Below, piece by piece: positions 45,558 to 55,256 of a stretch of DNA of 64,000 nt. The position numbers were made by a program, and so were the translations under genes. How positions within the stretch are numbered: position 1 is the first letter of the stretch; every line of letters begins with the position of its first letter. The stretch covers positions 186,001-250,000 of the forward strand of contig NZ_JACEMT010000041.1 of the NCBI RefSeq assembly GCF_013868415.1. Reading direction: 5' to 3'. The notes below the pieces were generated by a model. It had not been told where the DNA came from, made no database searches, and saw only the letters and a program-made list of their open reading frames with translations. Source of the DNA: Marinobacterium marinum. Lineage in GTDB: Bacteria > Pseudomonadota > Gammaproteobacteria > Pseudomonadales > Balneatricaceae.

Positions 45558-47000
45558 TCAGTGCTTTCCTTTCGGGAAAGCATCCAGCGTGCACTTGGCC
45601 AAGTGCTGAGCCATGCGCACAACCTGGCAGCTGTAACCGAATTCATTATCGTACCAGACATACAGCACGCAACGATTGCCATCAACGATAGTGGCCAGCG
45701 CATCCACCACACCAGCAGCGCGAGACCCCACAAAGTCGGAAGATACGGCTTCAGGTGAGTTGCTGTAATCAATCTGCTTCTGCAGTTCGGAATGTACGGC
45801 TGCATCACGCAGATAGTTGTTCAGCTCGTCCTTAGAAGTATCCTTGTCCAGATTCAGGTTCAGGATTGCCATGGACACATTCGGTGTCGGAACGCGAATC
45901 GCGTTACCGGTCAGCTTGCCTTCCAACTCCGGCAACGCCTTGGCAACCGCCTTGGCTGCACCGGTCTCGGTCAATACCATGTTCAGTGCCGCTGCACGAC
46001 CACGACGATCACCTTTGTGGTAGTTATCGATCAGGTTCTGGTCATTTGTGTACGAGTGAACGGTCTCAACATGGCCATTCACCACACCAAACTGATCATT
46101 GACGGCTTTCAATACCGGCACGATAGCGTTAGTGGTGCAGGAAGCGGCGGACAGCACGCGATCATCATCAGAGATATCGCCATGGTTCACACCCATCACA
46201 ACGTTCTTCACGCCTTTGCCCGGCGCCGTCAGCAACGCACGTGCCACACCCTTGGATTTCAAGTGCAGGGACAGGCCTGCCTCATCACGCCAAATACCGG
46301 TATTGTCGATTACCAGGGCATTTTTGATGCCGTACTGAGTGTAATCAACCTGATCCGGGCCATCGGCGAAGATGATCTGGATGTAATTACCATTGGCGAT
46401 GAGTGCGTTATTCTCTTCATCTACCTGGATAGTGCCTTTGAAAGAACCATGCACGGAATCGCGGCGCAGCAGGCTCGCGCGCTTCTCGAGGTCATTGTCG
46501 GCCTTACCCTTGCGCACAACGATGGCACGCAGACGCAGAGAGTGGCCACCACCGGCACGATCCAGCATCAGGCGCGCCAACAGGCGACCGATACGGCCGA
46601 AACCGTACAGCACCACATCAGTGCTCTCATGGGCTTCTGCAGGCTCGGTAGACGCATCTGCCAGCTCTTCCTGCAGGAATGCCTGCAACGTGCGACCGTT
46701 GCTTTCGTCGCGGAATTTTACCGCCAGCTTGCCAATATCGATGTGCGCATTGGTTACATCCATTTCAGCAACAGCTTCCAGGACCGGGAAGGTATCGACA
46801 ACCGAAATCTCTTCACCTTCTACCTGGCGCACAAAACGGTGTGCTTTCAGGATATCGATCACAGACCGTTTAACGATCAGACGACCGTACACAGAAATTT
46901 CAATGTTACGGTCACGGTACAGACGGCCAACCAGGGGCACCATTGCTTCAGCAATTGCTTCGCGGGCTTTCCAGTCTGCAAAAATCATTTCTTGGCTCAC
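45558..47000 (-). CDS. gapB: GapB-type glyceraldehyde-3-phosphate dehydrogenase with long N-terminal extension
   Basis: A 480-residue protein. The C-terminal 350 residues are a GAPDH: VVLYGFGRIGRLLARL (NAD binding), the catalytic cysteine in SAASCTTNAIVPVLKA, HSYTNDQNLIDN, and VWYDNEFGYSCQVVRM. The first ~125 residues are an extra domain absent from normal 330-residue GAPDH. A long form like this is found beside mfd in Pseudomonas. A gluconeogenic or alternative role is likely but not shown by the sequence. It is divergent from mfd. Confidence 0.88.
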   Translation of the reverse strand: MSQEMIFADWKAREAIAEAMVPLVGRLYRDRNIEISVYGRLIVKRSVIDILKAHRFVRQVEGEEISVVDTFPVLEAVAEMDVTNAHIDIGKLAVKFRDESNGRTLQAFLQEELADASTEPAEAHESTDVVLYGFGRIGRLLARLMLDRAGGGHSLRLRAIVVRKGKADNDLEKRASLLRRDSVHGSFKGTIQVDEENNALIANGNYIQIIFADGPDQVDYTQYGIKNALVIDNTGIWRDEAGLSLHLKSKGVARALLTAPGKGVKNVVMGVNHGDISDDDRVLSAASCTTNAIVPVLKAVNDQFGVVNGHVETVHSYTNDQNLIDNYHKGDRRGRAAALNMVLTETGAAKAVAKALPELEGKLTGNAIRVPTPNVSMAILNLNLDKDTSKDELNNYLRDAAVHSELQKQIDYSNSPEAVSSDFVGSRAAGVVDALATIVDGNRCVLYVWYDNEFGYSCQVVRMAQHLAKCTLDAFPKGKH

Positions 47001-47171
47001 GGGGTAACTCCGAAATTGTCATCGCTCAATTTGGGTGCGCGCATTATCCTCTTTTCGGCTATCCGGGGCAAACCCGAGAGCGTAGACTTTGGTCCCGATC
47101 TGCATCCAAGGCTGCACCCGATGGCCTCAACAGGTAGAATTCACTTTTTCAGCAGGATCAAGGAGCCCGGT

Positions 47172-50100
47172 TTGTCAGCGCTATTCAGCATCCCTACCCC
47201 CAAAGGCCCAGGCGATCACAAGCGGCTCGGACACGTCATCGGCAGCGCAACCGGCCTGCTTATTCAGCAGCTCAGCCAGAAAACACGCGGCATGATCATG
47301 CTGATCAGTCAGGATATGGAAAGTGCGGAACGCCTGCTGCAGGAAATTCGTTTCTACTGCGACGACAGCCTGCCTGCGGCACTCCTGCCCGACTGGGAAA
47401 CCCTGCCATACGACAGCTTTTCACCACATCAGGACATCACATCCAGCCGTATCCAAACGCTGCACCAACTGCCGGAGCAACAACATGGCGTACTGGTGAT
47501 CCCGGCCTCGACGCTTCTTCACCGCCTGCCGCCGGTCAGTTTTGTGACGGCCAATGCGCTGTTTCTTGAAACCGGCCAGCACCTGGACAGCATTGTCCTG
47601 CGCCAGCGATTTACCGATGCTGGCTACCATGCCGTGGATACCGTTTACGAGCACGGTGAATTCGCCATTCGCGGCGCCATTATCGACCTGTTCCCGATGG
47701 GCGCCGACGCACCGCTGCGCATCGACCTGTTCGATGACGAAATCGACAGCATTCGGACTTTTGATCCCGAAACCCAGCGTTCCATCGACAAGGTCGATCG
47801 CGTACGCCTGCTGCCCGCGAAGGAATTCCCCTTTGACCAGACTGCCATCACCCGCTTCAAGCAGCACTGGCGCGAGCGCTTTGACGTCGACCATACACGC
47901 TGTCCGATCTACCAGGATATTTCCAGCGGTCTGACACCGCCCGGTATCGAATACTACACCCCCCTGTTCTTTGAACAGACTGCAACGCTATTTGATTACC
48001 TGCCCGACAATACACTGATTCTGCACGACAAGGACCTTAAAACTGCAGCTGACCAGTTTTCCGCAGACACTCTTTCCCGTCATGCCGAGCGCTCCGGCGA
48101 CCTGCAGCGTCCGATACTGGATCCGGATGCACTCTTCCTGTCGACCAGCGAACTGTTTGCCCGTCTGCATGACTACCCGCTCATGCGGCTGAATGCCGGG
48201 CCAGAAGAGGTACGCCCCGGGCGTGACAACCTGCCATGCCTGACGCCGCCAGAGCTGGGCGGCAAGGACAGCCAGCATCCCCTTGCACCACTCCAGGACT
48301 ACTGCAGCATACACACGCTGCCAACGCTGATCTGCGCAGAATCGGCCGGCCGCCGGGAAGCCTTGCTGGAGCATGCTCGCAAGGCAGGGCTCAACCTTGT
48401 CGAATGCGACAACTGGCAGGACTTCCTGACTCGGCAACCGGCTCTTGGCATTACGACCTATCCACTGGAACAAGGCCTGCTGCTTGATGACCGACTGCAA
48501 CTGGTCACGGAAAGCCAGCTGTTCGGCCGACAGGTTTTTCAGCGCCGTCGCCGCGAAAAGGAACAGATCGATGCGGATCAGGCCGTCCGTCACTTGTCGG
48601 AACTGGACATCGGTGCACCGGTCGTGCATATCGATCATGGTGTCGGACGCTATCAGGGTCTGCAAACCATCGACATTGACAACCAGGCCGCCGAGTTTCT
48701 GGTCTTGGAGTATGCCAACCAGGCCAAGCTGTATGTACCGGTTTCATCACTACACCTTATCGGTCGCTATTCCGGTGCCAGCGATGAATCAGCGCCACTG
48801 CACAAGCTTGGCACCGAACAATGGAACAAGGCCCGACGCAAGGCCGCCGAGAAGGTGCGCGACTCGGCAGCCGAGCTGCTTGACATCTACGCCCGTCGCG
48901 CCGCTCGCAAAGGCTTCAGCTTCGACTGCAGCGATACGGAATATCTCCAGTTTGCCGACAGTTTCCCGTTTGAAGAGACGCCCGACCAGGCCAATGCCAT
49001 CAGCGCTGTCGTTCAAGATATGCGAGCCGCAACACCGATGGACCGACTGGTATGTGGCGATGTAGGTTTCGGCAAAACCGAAGTCGCCATGCGCGCAGCC
49101 TTCATCGCCGTACAAAGCGGCAAGCAGGTTGCCGTATTGGTACCCACCACGCTCCTGGCACAACAGCATTTTGAAAACTTCCGCGACCGCTTTGCCGAGT
49201 GGCCGGTCGAAGTCGAGCTGATTTCACGCTTCAAAAGCACCAAGGAGCAACAGGCCACCATCGACGCACTGAGCGAAGGCAAAGTCGACATTCTGATCGG
49301 CACCCACAAACTGCTGCAGGGCGGCATCCGCTTCAGCGACCTGGGCTTGCTGATCATTGACGAAGAGCACCGCTTCGGTGTGCAGCAGAAGGAACGCCTG
49401 AAGTCGTTACGATCAGAGGTCGACATCCTCACACTGACCGCGACCCCCATCCCACGTACGCTCAACATGGCCATGTCCGGCATTCGCGACCTCTCGATCA
49501 TCGCCACGCCACCGGCCCGCCGCCTGTCGATCAAGACTTTTGTGCGCCAGCACGAAAAACCCATGATTAAGGAAGCGATCCTGCGAGAGCTCTTGCGTGG
49601 CGGTCAGGTGTACTACCTGCATAACGAGGTCAAATCGATCGAGAAGGTCGCGACCGATATCAACGAACTGGTACCCGAAGCTCGCGTTGCCATTGGTCAT
49701 GGCCAGATGCGCGAACGCGAACTTGAACAGGTCATGAGTGACTTTTACCACAAGCGTTTCAATGTACTGGTATGTACCACCATTATCGAAACCGGTATCG
49801 ATGTCCCCAGCGCCAACACGATCATCATCGATCGAGCCGACAAGTTCGGCCTGGCTCAGCTCCACCAGTTGCGCGGACGCGTGGGCCGATCACACCATCA
49901 GGCCTATGCTTATCTGCTGACCCCACCCCCAAAACTGATGACACAGGACGCCACCAAGCGCCTGGACGCCATCAGCCAGTCGAGCACTCTGGGCGCCGGT
50001 TTCACCCTGGCTACTCACGACCTTGAAATCAGAGGTGCAGGAGAGCTGCTCGGCGAAGAGCAGAGCGGCCAGATGCAGAGCGTCGGCTTCGGTCTGTACA

Positions 50101-50621
50101 TGGAGATGCTAGACCAGGCGATCAAGTCGATTCAGGAAGGAAAAACGCCGGATCTGGACAAGCCACTGCATCATGGCAGCGAAATCAACCTTCACCTGCC
50201 AGCCTTGATCCCCGAGGACTACATCCCTGATGTGCACAACAGGTTAATGCTGTACAAGCGTATCGCCAACGCCGACAGCGGCCCCGCGCTGGATGAACTG
50301 CAAGTGGAAATGATTGACCGTTTCGGCCTGCTGCCGGAGCCGACACGCAACCTGATACGCCTGACTCGCATCAAGCTGAGTGCGGAAGCACTGGGCATCA
50401 CCAAACTGGATGCCGGTGAAAAATCGGGACGCATCGAATTTGAAGCCGAGCCCAATGTCGACCCAATGACCCTGATCGCTCTAATTCAACGCCAGCCAGA
50501 CCGTTTCCGTCTCGACGGCGCCAACCTGTTGCGTTTTACCCAGCCGATGGAAAAAGCCTCTTCACGCTTTGAAGCCGTCGAGCGCCTGCTGACACAACTG
50601 TCACCGAAGGAGAGTACCTGA
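47172..50621 (+). CDS. mfd: Transcription-repair coupling factor
   Basis: A 1149-residue ATP-dependent translocase that removes RNA polymerase stalled at DNA lesions and recruits UvrA. The N-terminus has UvrB-like modules (LPDWETLPYDSFSPHQD). An RNA-polymerase-interacting domain (HIDHGVGRYQGL) is followed by helicase motifs GDVGFGKTEVAMRAAF and DEEHRFGV, and by the TRG motif and C-terminal UvrA-masking domain. The frame is open far upstream, antisense to gapB. I chose the TTG at 47172: AAGGAG is 6 bases before it and the start then aligns with E. coli Mfd. The ATG at 47121 is an alternative. Confidence 0.95.
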   Translation: MSALFSIPTPKGPGDHKRLGHVIGSATGLLIQQLSQKTRGMIMLISQDMESAERLLQEIRFYCDDSLPAALLPDWETLPYDSFSPHQDITSSRIQTLHQLPEQQHGVLVIPASTLLHRLPPVSFVTANALFLETGQHLDSIVLRQRFTDAGYHAVDTVYEHGEFAIRGAIIDLFPMGADAPLRIDLFDDEIDSIRTFDPETQRSIDKVDRVRLLPAKEFPFDQTAITRFKQHWRERFDVDHTRCPIYQDISSGLTPPGIEYYTPLFFEQTATLFDYLPDNTLILHDKDLKTAADQFSADTLSRHAERSGDLQRPILDPDALFLSTSELFARLHDYPLMRLNAGPEEVRPGRDNLPCLTPPELGGKDSQHPLAPLQDYCSIHTLPTLICAESAGRREALLEHARKAGLNLVECDNWQDFLTRQPALGITTYPLEQGLLLDDRLQLVTESQLFGRQVFQRRRREKEQIDADQAVRHLSELDIGAPVVHIDHGVGRYQGLQTIDIDNQAAEFLVLEYANQAKLYVPVSSLHLIGRYSGASDESAPLHKLGTEQWNKARRKAAEKVRDSAAELLDIYARRAARKGFSFDCSDTEYLQFADSFPFEETPDQANAISAVVQDMRAATPMDRLVCGDVGFGKTEVAMRAAFIAVQSGKQVAVLVPTTLLAQQHFENFRDRFAEWPVEVELISRFKSTKEQQATIDALSEGKVDILIGTHKLLQGGIRFSDLGLLIIDEEHRFGVQQKERLKSLRSEVDILTLTATPIPRTLNMAMSGIRDLSIIATPPARRLSIKTFVRQHEKPMIKEAILRELLRGGQVYYLHNEVKSIEKVATDINELVPEARVAIGHGQMRERELEQVMSDFYHKRFNVLVCTTIIETGIDVPSANTIIIDRADKFGLAQLHQLRGRVGRSHHQAYAYLLTPPPKLMTQDATKRLDAISQSSTLGAGFTLATHDLEIRGAGELLGEEQSGQMQSVGFGLYMEMLDQAIKSIQEGKTPDLDKPLHHGSEINLHLPALIPEDYIPDVHNRLMLYKRIANADSGPALDELQVEMIDRFGLLPEPTRNLIRLTRIKLSAEALGITKLDAGEKSGRIEFEAEPNVDPMTLIALIQRQPDRFRLDGANLLRFTQPMEKASSRFEAVERLLTQLSPKEST

Positions 50622-50678
50622 CCCTAGGCTTCTGTGCGGTACCGCTCACTGGTAATAGCAGCACCGAGCAAGACGCCC

Positions 50679-52406
50679 CTACAGTGCACGCAGCTGATTG
50701 AAACGGCTATCGGCGCGTGCCATCAACTCAGCAGGGCGACCCTGCTCGATCACGGCCCCACTGTCCAGTATCACGACCCGATCAAAAGACTCCGCCATCT
50801 GCAAATGGTGGCTGATCATCAGCAGGGTACGCGTGCGACAACTCGCCAGCATCGACTTAACGACCGCCGCTTCGGTCACGGCATCCAGACCTTCCGTCGG
50901 CTCATCCAGCACCAGTGTCGGCGCCGGTTTCAACAAAGCCCGCGCCAGTCCAAGACGCTTGCGCTGTCCGCCGGACAGTCGCCCGCCTGATTCACCGACC
51001 CGGTACGCCAAGGGATCATCCCCCAACGCCTCCAGCAACAACACCTGCCCAAGCACCGCCAGCAACTGTTCATCAGTTGCCAGAGGGTCGGCCAAACGCA
51101 GGTTATCGGCAACACTGCCGGAGAACAGCTGAACCGGCTGCGACAGGACACTGATCTGCGCCCGCAGTGTCGGCTCATCATAAGCGCCGACCGGTCGCCC
51201 CGAGAGGCTGACAGCCCCCGCATCAGGATCATGGAAACGCGCCAACAGATTGATCAAACTGCTCTTGCCGCTACCGGTATGCCCCAGGATCAAGACATGC
51301 TCACCTGGCGATACCTGCATCGAAAAGCTCTCCAGCGCCCAGGGAGCATCCTGCACATAGCGAAAGCAGACATCGTCGAAGGCCAACTGCCCTGGCACTG
51401 CAGGCAACTCGCCCACAGCCGGAAAGCCGGTTACAGGCTGCTGCTCGACAACATCCATCAATCGACCGGCCGCTGCTGCCGTTTTGCTCCAATACTGAAA
51501 AGCCAGTGGCAACGGGGCCACAGCTTCGAACACGGCCAGCACACAGAACACCAACATGGCCAACTGGGGCGGCGCTATCACTTCCTCATGTACCAGACCA
51601 ATACCCAGCACCAGAGCCGCTATACCCGCCATGCCGCCAATCAACGTCATCATGGCACTGGTGAGCCCGCTTATCAGCGCCATCCGCAGCTGTGTTCTAT
51701 ACAGCTCCGCCTCCGCCTTTTGCGCCTGCTCAACAGCCTGCCCTACACCGCCATAGATTTGCAGATCTGCCTGCCCCTGTACCAGAGCCAACAACTGCAC
51801 ACGCAATCGACTGATCCGTACAACCTGCGACCGCCCGGTCGAGCGCCCGGCCAGCTGAGCCCCCCAAGGCAGAAAAACGCCGGCCAGCAGTAGCGCAAGC
51901 GCAGTCATAATCGCAATCTCGGCGCTGTAAAAAGACAAAAACAGCACGACCAGACCACCGACCACCAACGCCCCAAGCGTCGGGACCAGTACACGCAAAT
52001 ACAGATTATCCAGGGCATCGATATCGGCCACCAAGCGATTCAACAGGTCGGCAGAACGGTACCCCTGCAAGCGCGCCGGCCCTAATGCCTCCACATGCCG
52101 GTAAAACCAGGCACGCAACCGAGCCAGAATTCGAAAGGTCGCCTCATGCGTCGTCACCCGCTCGAAATAGCGTCCGACCGTGCGGAATATGGCAAAGCCC
52201 CGCACTCCAGCTCCCGGCGTAAAGTAGTTGAACTGTTTGATACCCAGCGCCGTCAGACCCGCCAGCGCCGAGGCCGAAATAAACCAGCCCGACAATGTCA
52301 GCAGACCGATTGCCGACAACAGGGTCACCAGACTGAGCAGGACCCCCAGCGCCACCCAGCCGCGATGCATATTCAACATGCGAATAAATGGCCACAGCGC
52401 CTTCAT
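50679..52406 (-). CDS. cydC: Heterodimeric ABC exporter subunit CydC
   Basis: A 575-residue half-transporter: six membrane helices in the first ~310 residues and an ATPase domain with Walker A GHTGSGKSS and the signature LSGGQRKRLGLARALL. The N-terminus (LNMHRGWVALGVLLSLVTLLSAIGLLTLSGWFISASALAGL) is diagnostic of CydC. CydDC exports cysteine/glutathione-type thiols and is needed for assembly of cytochrome bd and periplasmic c-type cytochromes. It overlaps the end of cydD by 4 bp. No cydAB is in the window. Confidence 0.94.
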   Translation of the reverse strand: MKALWPFIRMLNMHRGWVALGVLLSLVTLLSAIGLLTLSGWFISASALAGLTALGIKQFNYFTPGAGVRGFAIFRTVGRYFERVTTHEATFRILARLRAWFYRHVEALGPARLQGYRSADLLNRLVADIDALDNLYLRVLVPTLGALVVGGLVVLFLSFYSAEIAIMTALALLLAGVFLPWGAQLAGRSTGRSQVVRISRLRVQLLALVQGQADLQIYGGVGQAVEQAQKAEAELYRTQLRMALISGLTSAMMTLIGGMAGIAALVLGIGLVHEEVIAPPQLAMLVFCVLAVFEAVAPLPLAFQYWSKTAAAAGRLMDVVEQQPVTGFPAVGELPAVPGQLAFDDVCFRYVQDAPWALESFSMQVSPGEHVLILGHTGSGKSSLINLLARFHDPDAGAVSLSGRPVGAYDEPTLRAQISVLSQPVQLFSGSVADNLRLADPLATDEQLLAVLGQVLLLEALGDDPLAYRVGESGGRLSGGQRKRLGLARALLKPAPTLVLDEPTEGLDAVTEAAVVKSMLASCRTRTLLMISHHLQMAESFDRVVILDSGAVIEQGRPAELMARADSRFNQLRAL

Positions 52407-54115
52407 GACGTTACCTCTTCAATACGTTGCAACTGCCCCTGTGCCAACTGCCAGATCTCATCCGCCTCCAGCATGGAGCTTTTGCGATGTGTCAGCATCA
52501 ACACCAGGCGACCGGAACAGAGGGTCCGCAGCGATGCCAACACCTGACGCTCGCTCTCCCTGTCCAGAGACGCGGTCGGCTCATCCAACAACAGCACCGG
52601 CGCATCCTTGAGGAAGGCTCGCGCCAGCGCCAGCCTCTGAATCTGGCCGCCAGAAAGGCCAACACCCTGCTCACCCACTCGAGAATCCAGCCCGTCCGGC
52701 AAACGCTGAACAAACTCCAGCGCATTGGCCTGCTCCAGCGCTCTGTACAAACGGTGCTCATCTGCATCCGGATTCGCCAACAGCAGGTTGTCACGCAGTG
52801 TCCCGGGAAACATGGAAGTATGCTGACTGACCCAGGCTACCTGTTGCAACCAGGCGTCCGAGCCCAGTGTTTCCAGCGGAGTATCATTGATCAATATCTG
52901 TCCCGCATCCAGCCGACGGAACCCCAGCAGAGCCTGCAACAGACTGGATTTTCCGGCACCACTGGGGCCGATCAACGCCAGAATACGCCCCGGCTTTAAA
53001 TGCAGATTGACATGTGTGAACACCGGTTCAGGCTGCCCCGGGTATTGCATCTGCGCATCCTGAATCACCACATCCCGCACGCGCCCAATAGTCTCACTGC
53101 CTGCCGGTTCAACCGCGCCCGAAGGCTGATCCAACAGCGCCTGCAAACGCTCAGCGGCGGCAACAGCCTCCTGCTTGGCGTGGTAATGCGTACCCAATTC
53201 ACGCAACGGGAGATAAAATTCGGGGGCCAGCAGCAGGATAAACAACCCCTGATATAAATTGACCGGTGCATCCCAGTAACCGAAATTCAGATGCCCGAGA
53301 AAGCTGAAACCCAGATAAACGGCAACCACGGCGATCGAAATGGACGCAAAGAACTCCAGTACCGCCGAAGACAGAAAAGCGAGCCGCAAGACCTGCATCG
53401 TGCGCAGGCGAAACTCCTCGGCCCCCTGCTCGATCAGCTCACCCTGCGCCCGGCTGCGATCAAACAGCTTCAAGGTTACGATCCCCTGCACCACATCCAG
53501 AAAATGCGCACTCAGCCCTGACAGAGCTGCAAAGTTGCGACGATTCGCTTCCGCCGCACGTGTCCCCACCAGCGCCATGAACAGCGGCACCAATGGCGCC
53601 GTCAGCAGAAAGATCAAACCCGCAGCCCAGTTTACCGGGAAGACAAAAGCCAAGATAACCAAAGGCAGGATCGCGGCCAGCGCCATCTGCGGCAGGTAAC
53701 GCGCAAAGAAACCGTCCAGCGCTTCGACTTGCTCCAGCAACTCACTGCCCAGCTCACCGCTGCGCTGCTCTCCGGCATAGGCAGGCCCCAGTCGCGTCAG
53801 GTGCTGAAGCAGCAAAGTGCGCAGGCGCCGACGCACACGCACGGAGCTCTGCTGCCCGGCCCACTCCCGAAGAACTCCCAACAGGGCCCTGATCAATAAC
53901 GCAGCCAACAGACCGCCCAACAGGGGCCAGGCGATATCCGTACGCGTCGCGTCAAACAGCGTTCCGTGTATCAGTGTAGCCAACAAGTGCGCCTGCACAA
54001 TCAGCATTAATCCGATACCGACACCGGCCAGCACACTGACCCAGGTCCAGACTTTTTCCGAACGCGCCAACTGCTTGAGCCAGCGCGTTTGCGCACTAGT
54101 TGTTTCGGATGACAT
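52403..54115 (-). CDS. cydD: Heterodimeric ABC exporter subunit CydD
   Basis: A 570-residue half-transporter with six membrane helices followed by an ATPase domain: Walker A GPSGAGKSSLLQ, Q-loop VAWVSQHTSMFPG, signature LSGGQIQRLALARAFL and Walker B VLLLDEPTASLD. It precedes cydC as usual and overlaps the mechanosensitive channel gene upstream by 20 bp. Its role is shared with CydC; the nearby cbb3 genes elsewhere in the window are another possible client system, but this is inference. Confidence 0.93.
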   Translation of the reverse strand: MSSETTSAQTRWLKQLARSEKVWTWVSVLAGVGIGLMLIVQAHLLATLIHGTLFDATRTDIAWPLLGGLLAALLIRALLGVLREWAGQQSSVRVRRRLRTLLLQHLTRLGPAYAGEQRSGELGSELLEQVEALDGFFARYLPQMALAAILPLVILAFVFPVNWAAGLIFLLTAPLVPLFMALVGTRAAEANRRNFAALSGLSAHFLDVVQGIVTLKLFDRSRAQGELIEQGAEEFRLRTMQVLRLAFLSSAVLEFFASISIAVVAVYLGFSFLGHLNFGYWDAPVNLYQGLFILLLAPEFYLPLRELGTHYHAKQEAVAAAERLQALLDQPSGAVEPAGSETIGRVRDVVIQDAQMQYPGQPEPVFTHVNLHLKPGRILALIGPSGAGKSSLLQALLGFRRLDAGQILINDTPLETLGSDAWLQQVAWVSQHTSMFPGTLRDNLLLANPDADEHRLYRALEQANALEFVQRLPDGLDSRVGEQGVGLSGGQIQRLALARAFLKDAPVLLLDEPTASLDRESERQVLASLRTLCSGRLVLMLTHRKSSMLEADEIWQLAQGQLQRIEEVTS

Positions 54116-55256
54116 CTATCGCCTCTTGCGGCTCAAACGCCACCTCCGGCTCTGGAGCCTCTCCTCCGCCAAAGCGCAGCGTTTGGGTTGGAAGGGCAAA
54201 CTCCGCGCCATGCCGGAAGATGATCGCGGCAATTTTCAGCATCACGTCTTCCTTGATCGCGTGGTACTTCACCCACTGTGTTGTTTTGGTAAAGGTGTAC
54301 ACCATGAAGTCGAGGGACGAGGGCCCAAAACGGTTCAGATGTACAATGAGCGTTTGTCGGGTATCAATATCGGCGTGCGCCTGCAGCATCGCCCTCACAT
54401 CGTCGATAATACCCTTGACCTTGGCCGCATCATCGTAACGCACTCCGATGTGCTCATATATGCGGCGATTGCGCATGCGCGAAGGGTTTTCCACCGCCAC
54501 GTTTGCAAAGGTCGCGTTAGGCACATACAGAGGACGCTGATCAAAGGTTCGAATACGGGTGAGTCGCCAGCCAATCGCCTCCACCGTGCCTTCGATGGAT
54601 TTGTCCGGTACGCGAATCCACTCTCCGACGCTGAAAGGTCGGTCCATGTAGACCATCAAGCCGCCAAAAAAATTGGCCAACAGGTCCTTGGCCGCAAAAC
54701 CAACGGCAATACCGCCGATCCCGCCAAACGCCAGAATACCGGAAATGCTGACACCCGCAGACTGCAACAGGGTCAAGCCGGCCACGACAACCACCACCAG
54801 ACGGGTCAGCTTGGCCAGGACATCCACCGTCGTTCTATCGACGCGTTTGCGCCCCTTGGCCTGGGTCGTGAAATACTGCTCTCCCATGCCGATAAAGCGC
54901 AGCAGTCCCCAGGCTACAATCAAAATCGCGCCAAAGCGCCGCACATCGGATCCCAACCGGGTACTGATCGACAGACCGTTACGGCTGAAGATATCCAACA
55001 ACAGCGACAGACCAACCACCCAGATCAGCAGACGCAGCGGTGGACGGATCGCTCTCAGGAACATTTCGTCCCACACCGGCCCCCGCTGGCTCATGTGAGT
55101 AATCATGCGCTCGGTCAGCCAGTTGAAGCCGACTGTCAATAACCAGGCCATAATCAGGATCACCCCGGCCGCAATCTGCCAGACGTAATCACTCAGCTCA
55201 GGCCAGCGCCCTGCAACAGACGCCAACACGGGGTCGAGCAACTGCTCCACCATCAA
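54096..55256 (-). CDS. Mechanosensitive ion channel, MscS family
   Basis: A 386-residue inner-membrane channel: four to five hydrophobic segments, of which the pore helix is GISGILAFGGIGGIAVGFAAKDLLANFFGGLMVYMDRPFSVGEWI, followed by the cytoplasmic beta and cage domains (YVPNATFANVAVENPSR). The extra N-terminal helices make it more like YnaI/MscM than E. coli MscS. It opens under membrane tension to protect against hypoosmotic shock. It overlaps nagZ by 4 bp and cydD by 20 bp within a tight minus-strand run. Confidence 0.9.
   Translation of the reverse strand: MMVEQLLDPVLASVAGRWPELSDYVWQIAAGVILIMAWLLTVGFNWLTERMITHMSQRGPVWDEMFLRAIRPPLRLLIWVVGLSLLLDIFSRNGLSISTRLGSDVRRFGAILIVAWGLLRFIGMGEQYFTTQAKGRKRVDRTTVDVLAKLTRLVVVVVAGLTLLQSAGVSISGILAFGGIGGIAVGFAAKDLLANFFGGLMVYMDRPFSVGEWIRVPDKSIEGTVEAIGWRLTRIRTFDQRPLYVPNATFANVAVENPSRMRNRRIYEHIGVRYDDAAKVKGIIDDVRAMLQAHADIDTRQTLIVHLNRFGPSSLDFMVYTFTKTTQWVKYHAIKEDVMLKIAAIIFRHGAEFALPTQTLRFGGGEAPEPEVAFEPQEAIDVIRNN

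Noticed and set aside
45792-47171. Upstream extension of the mfd frame by over 400 codons
   Set aside because: It is antisense to gapB, and the TTG at 47172 with AAGGAG aligns with known Mfd N-termini.
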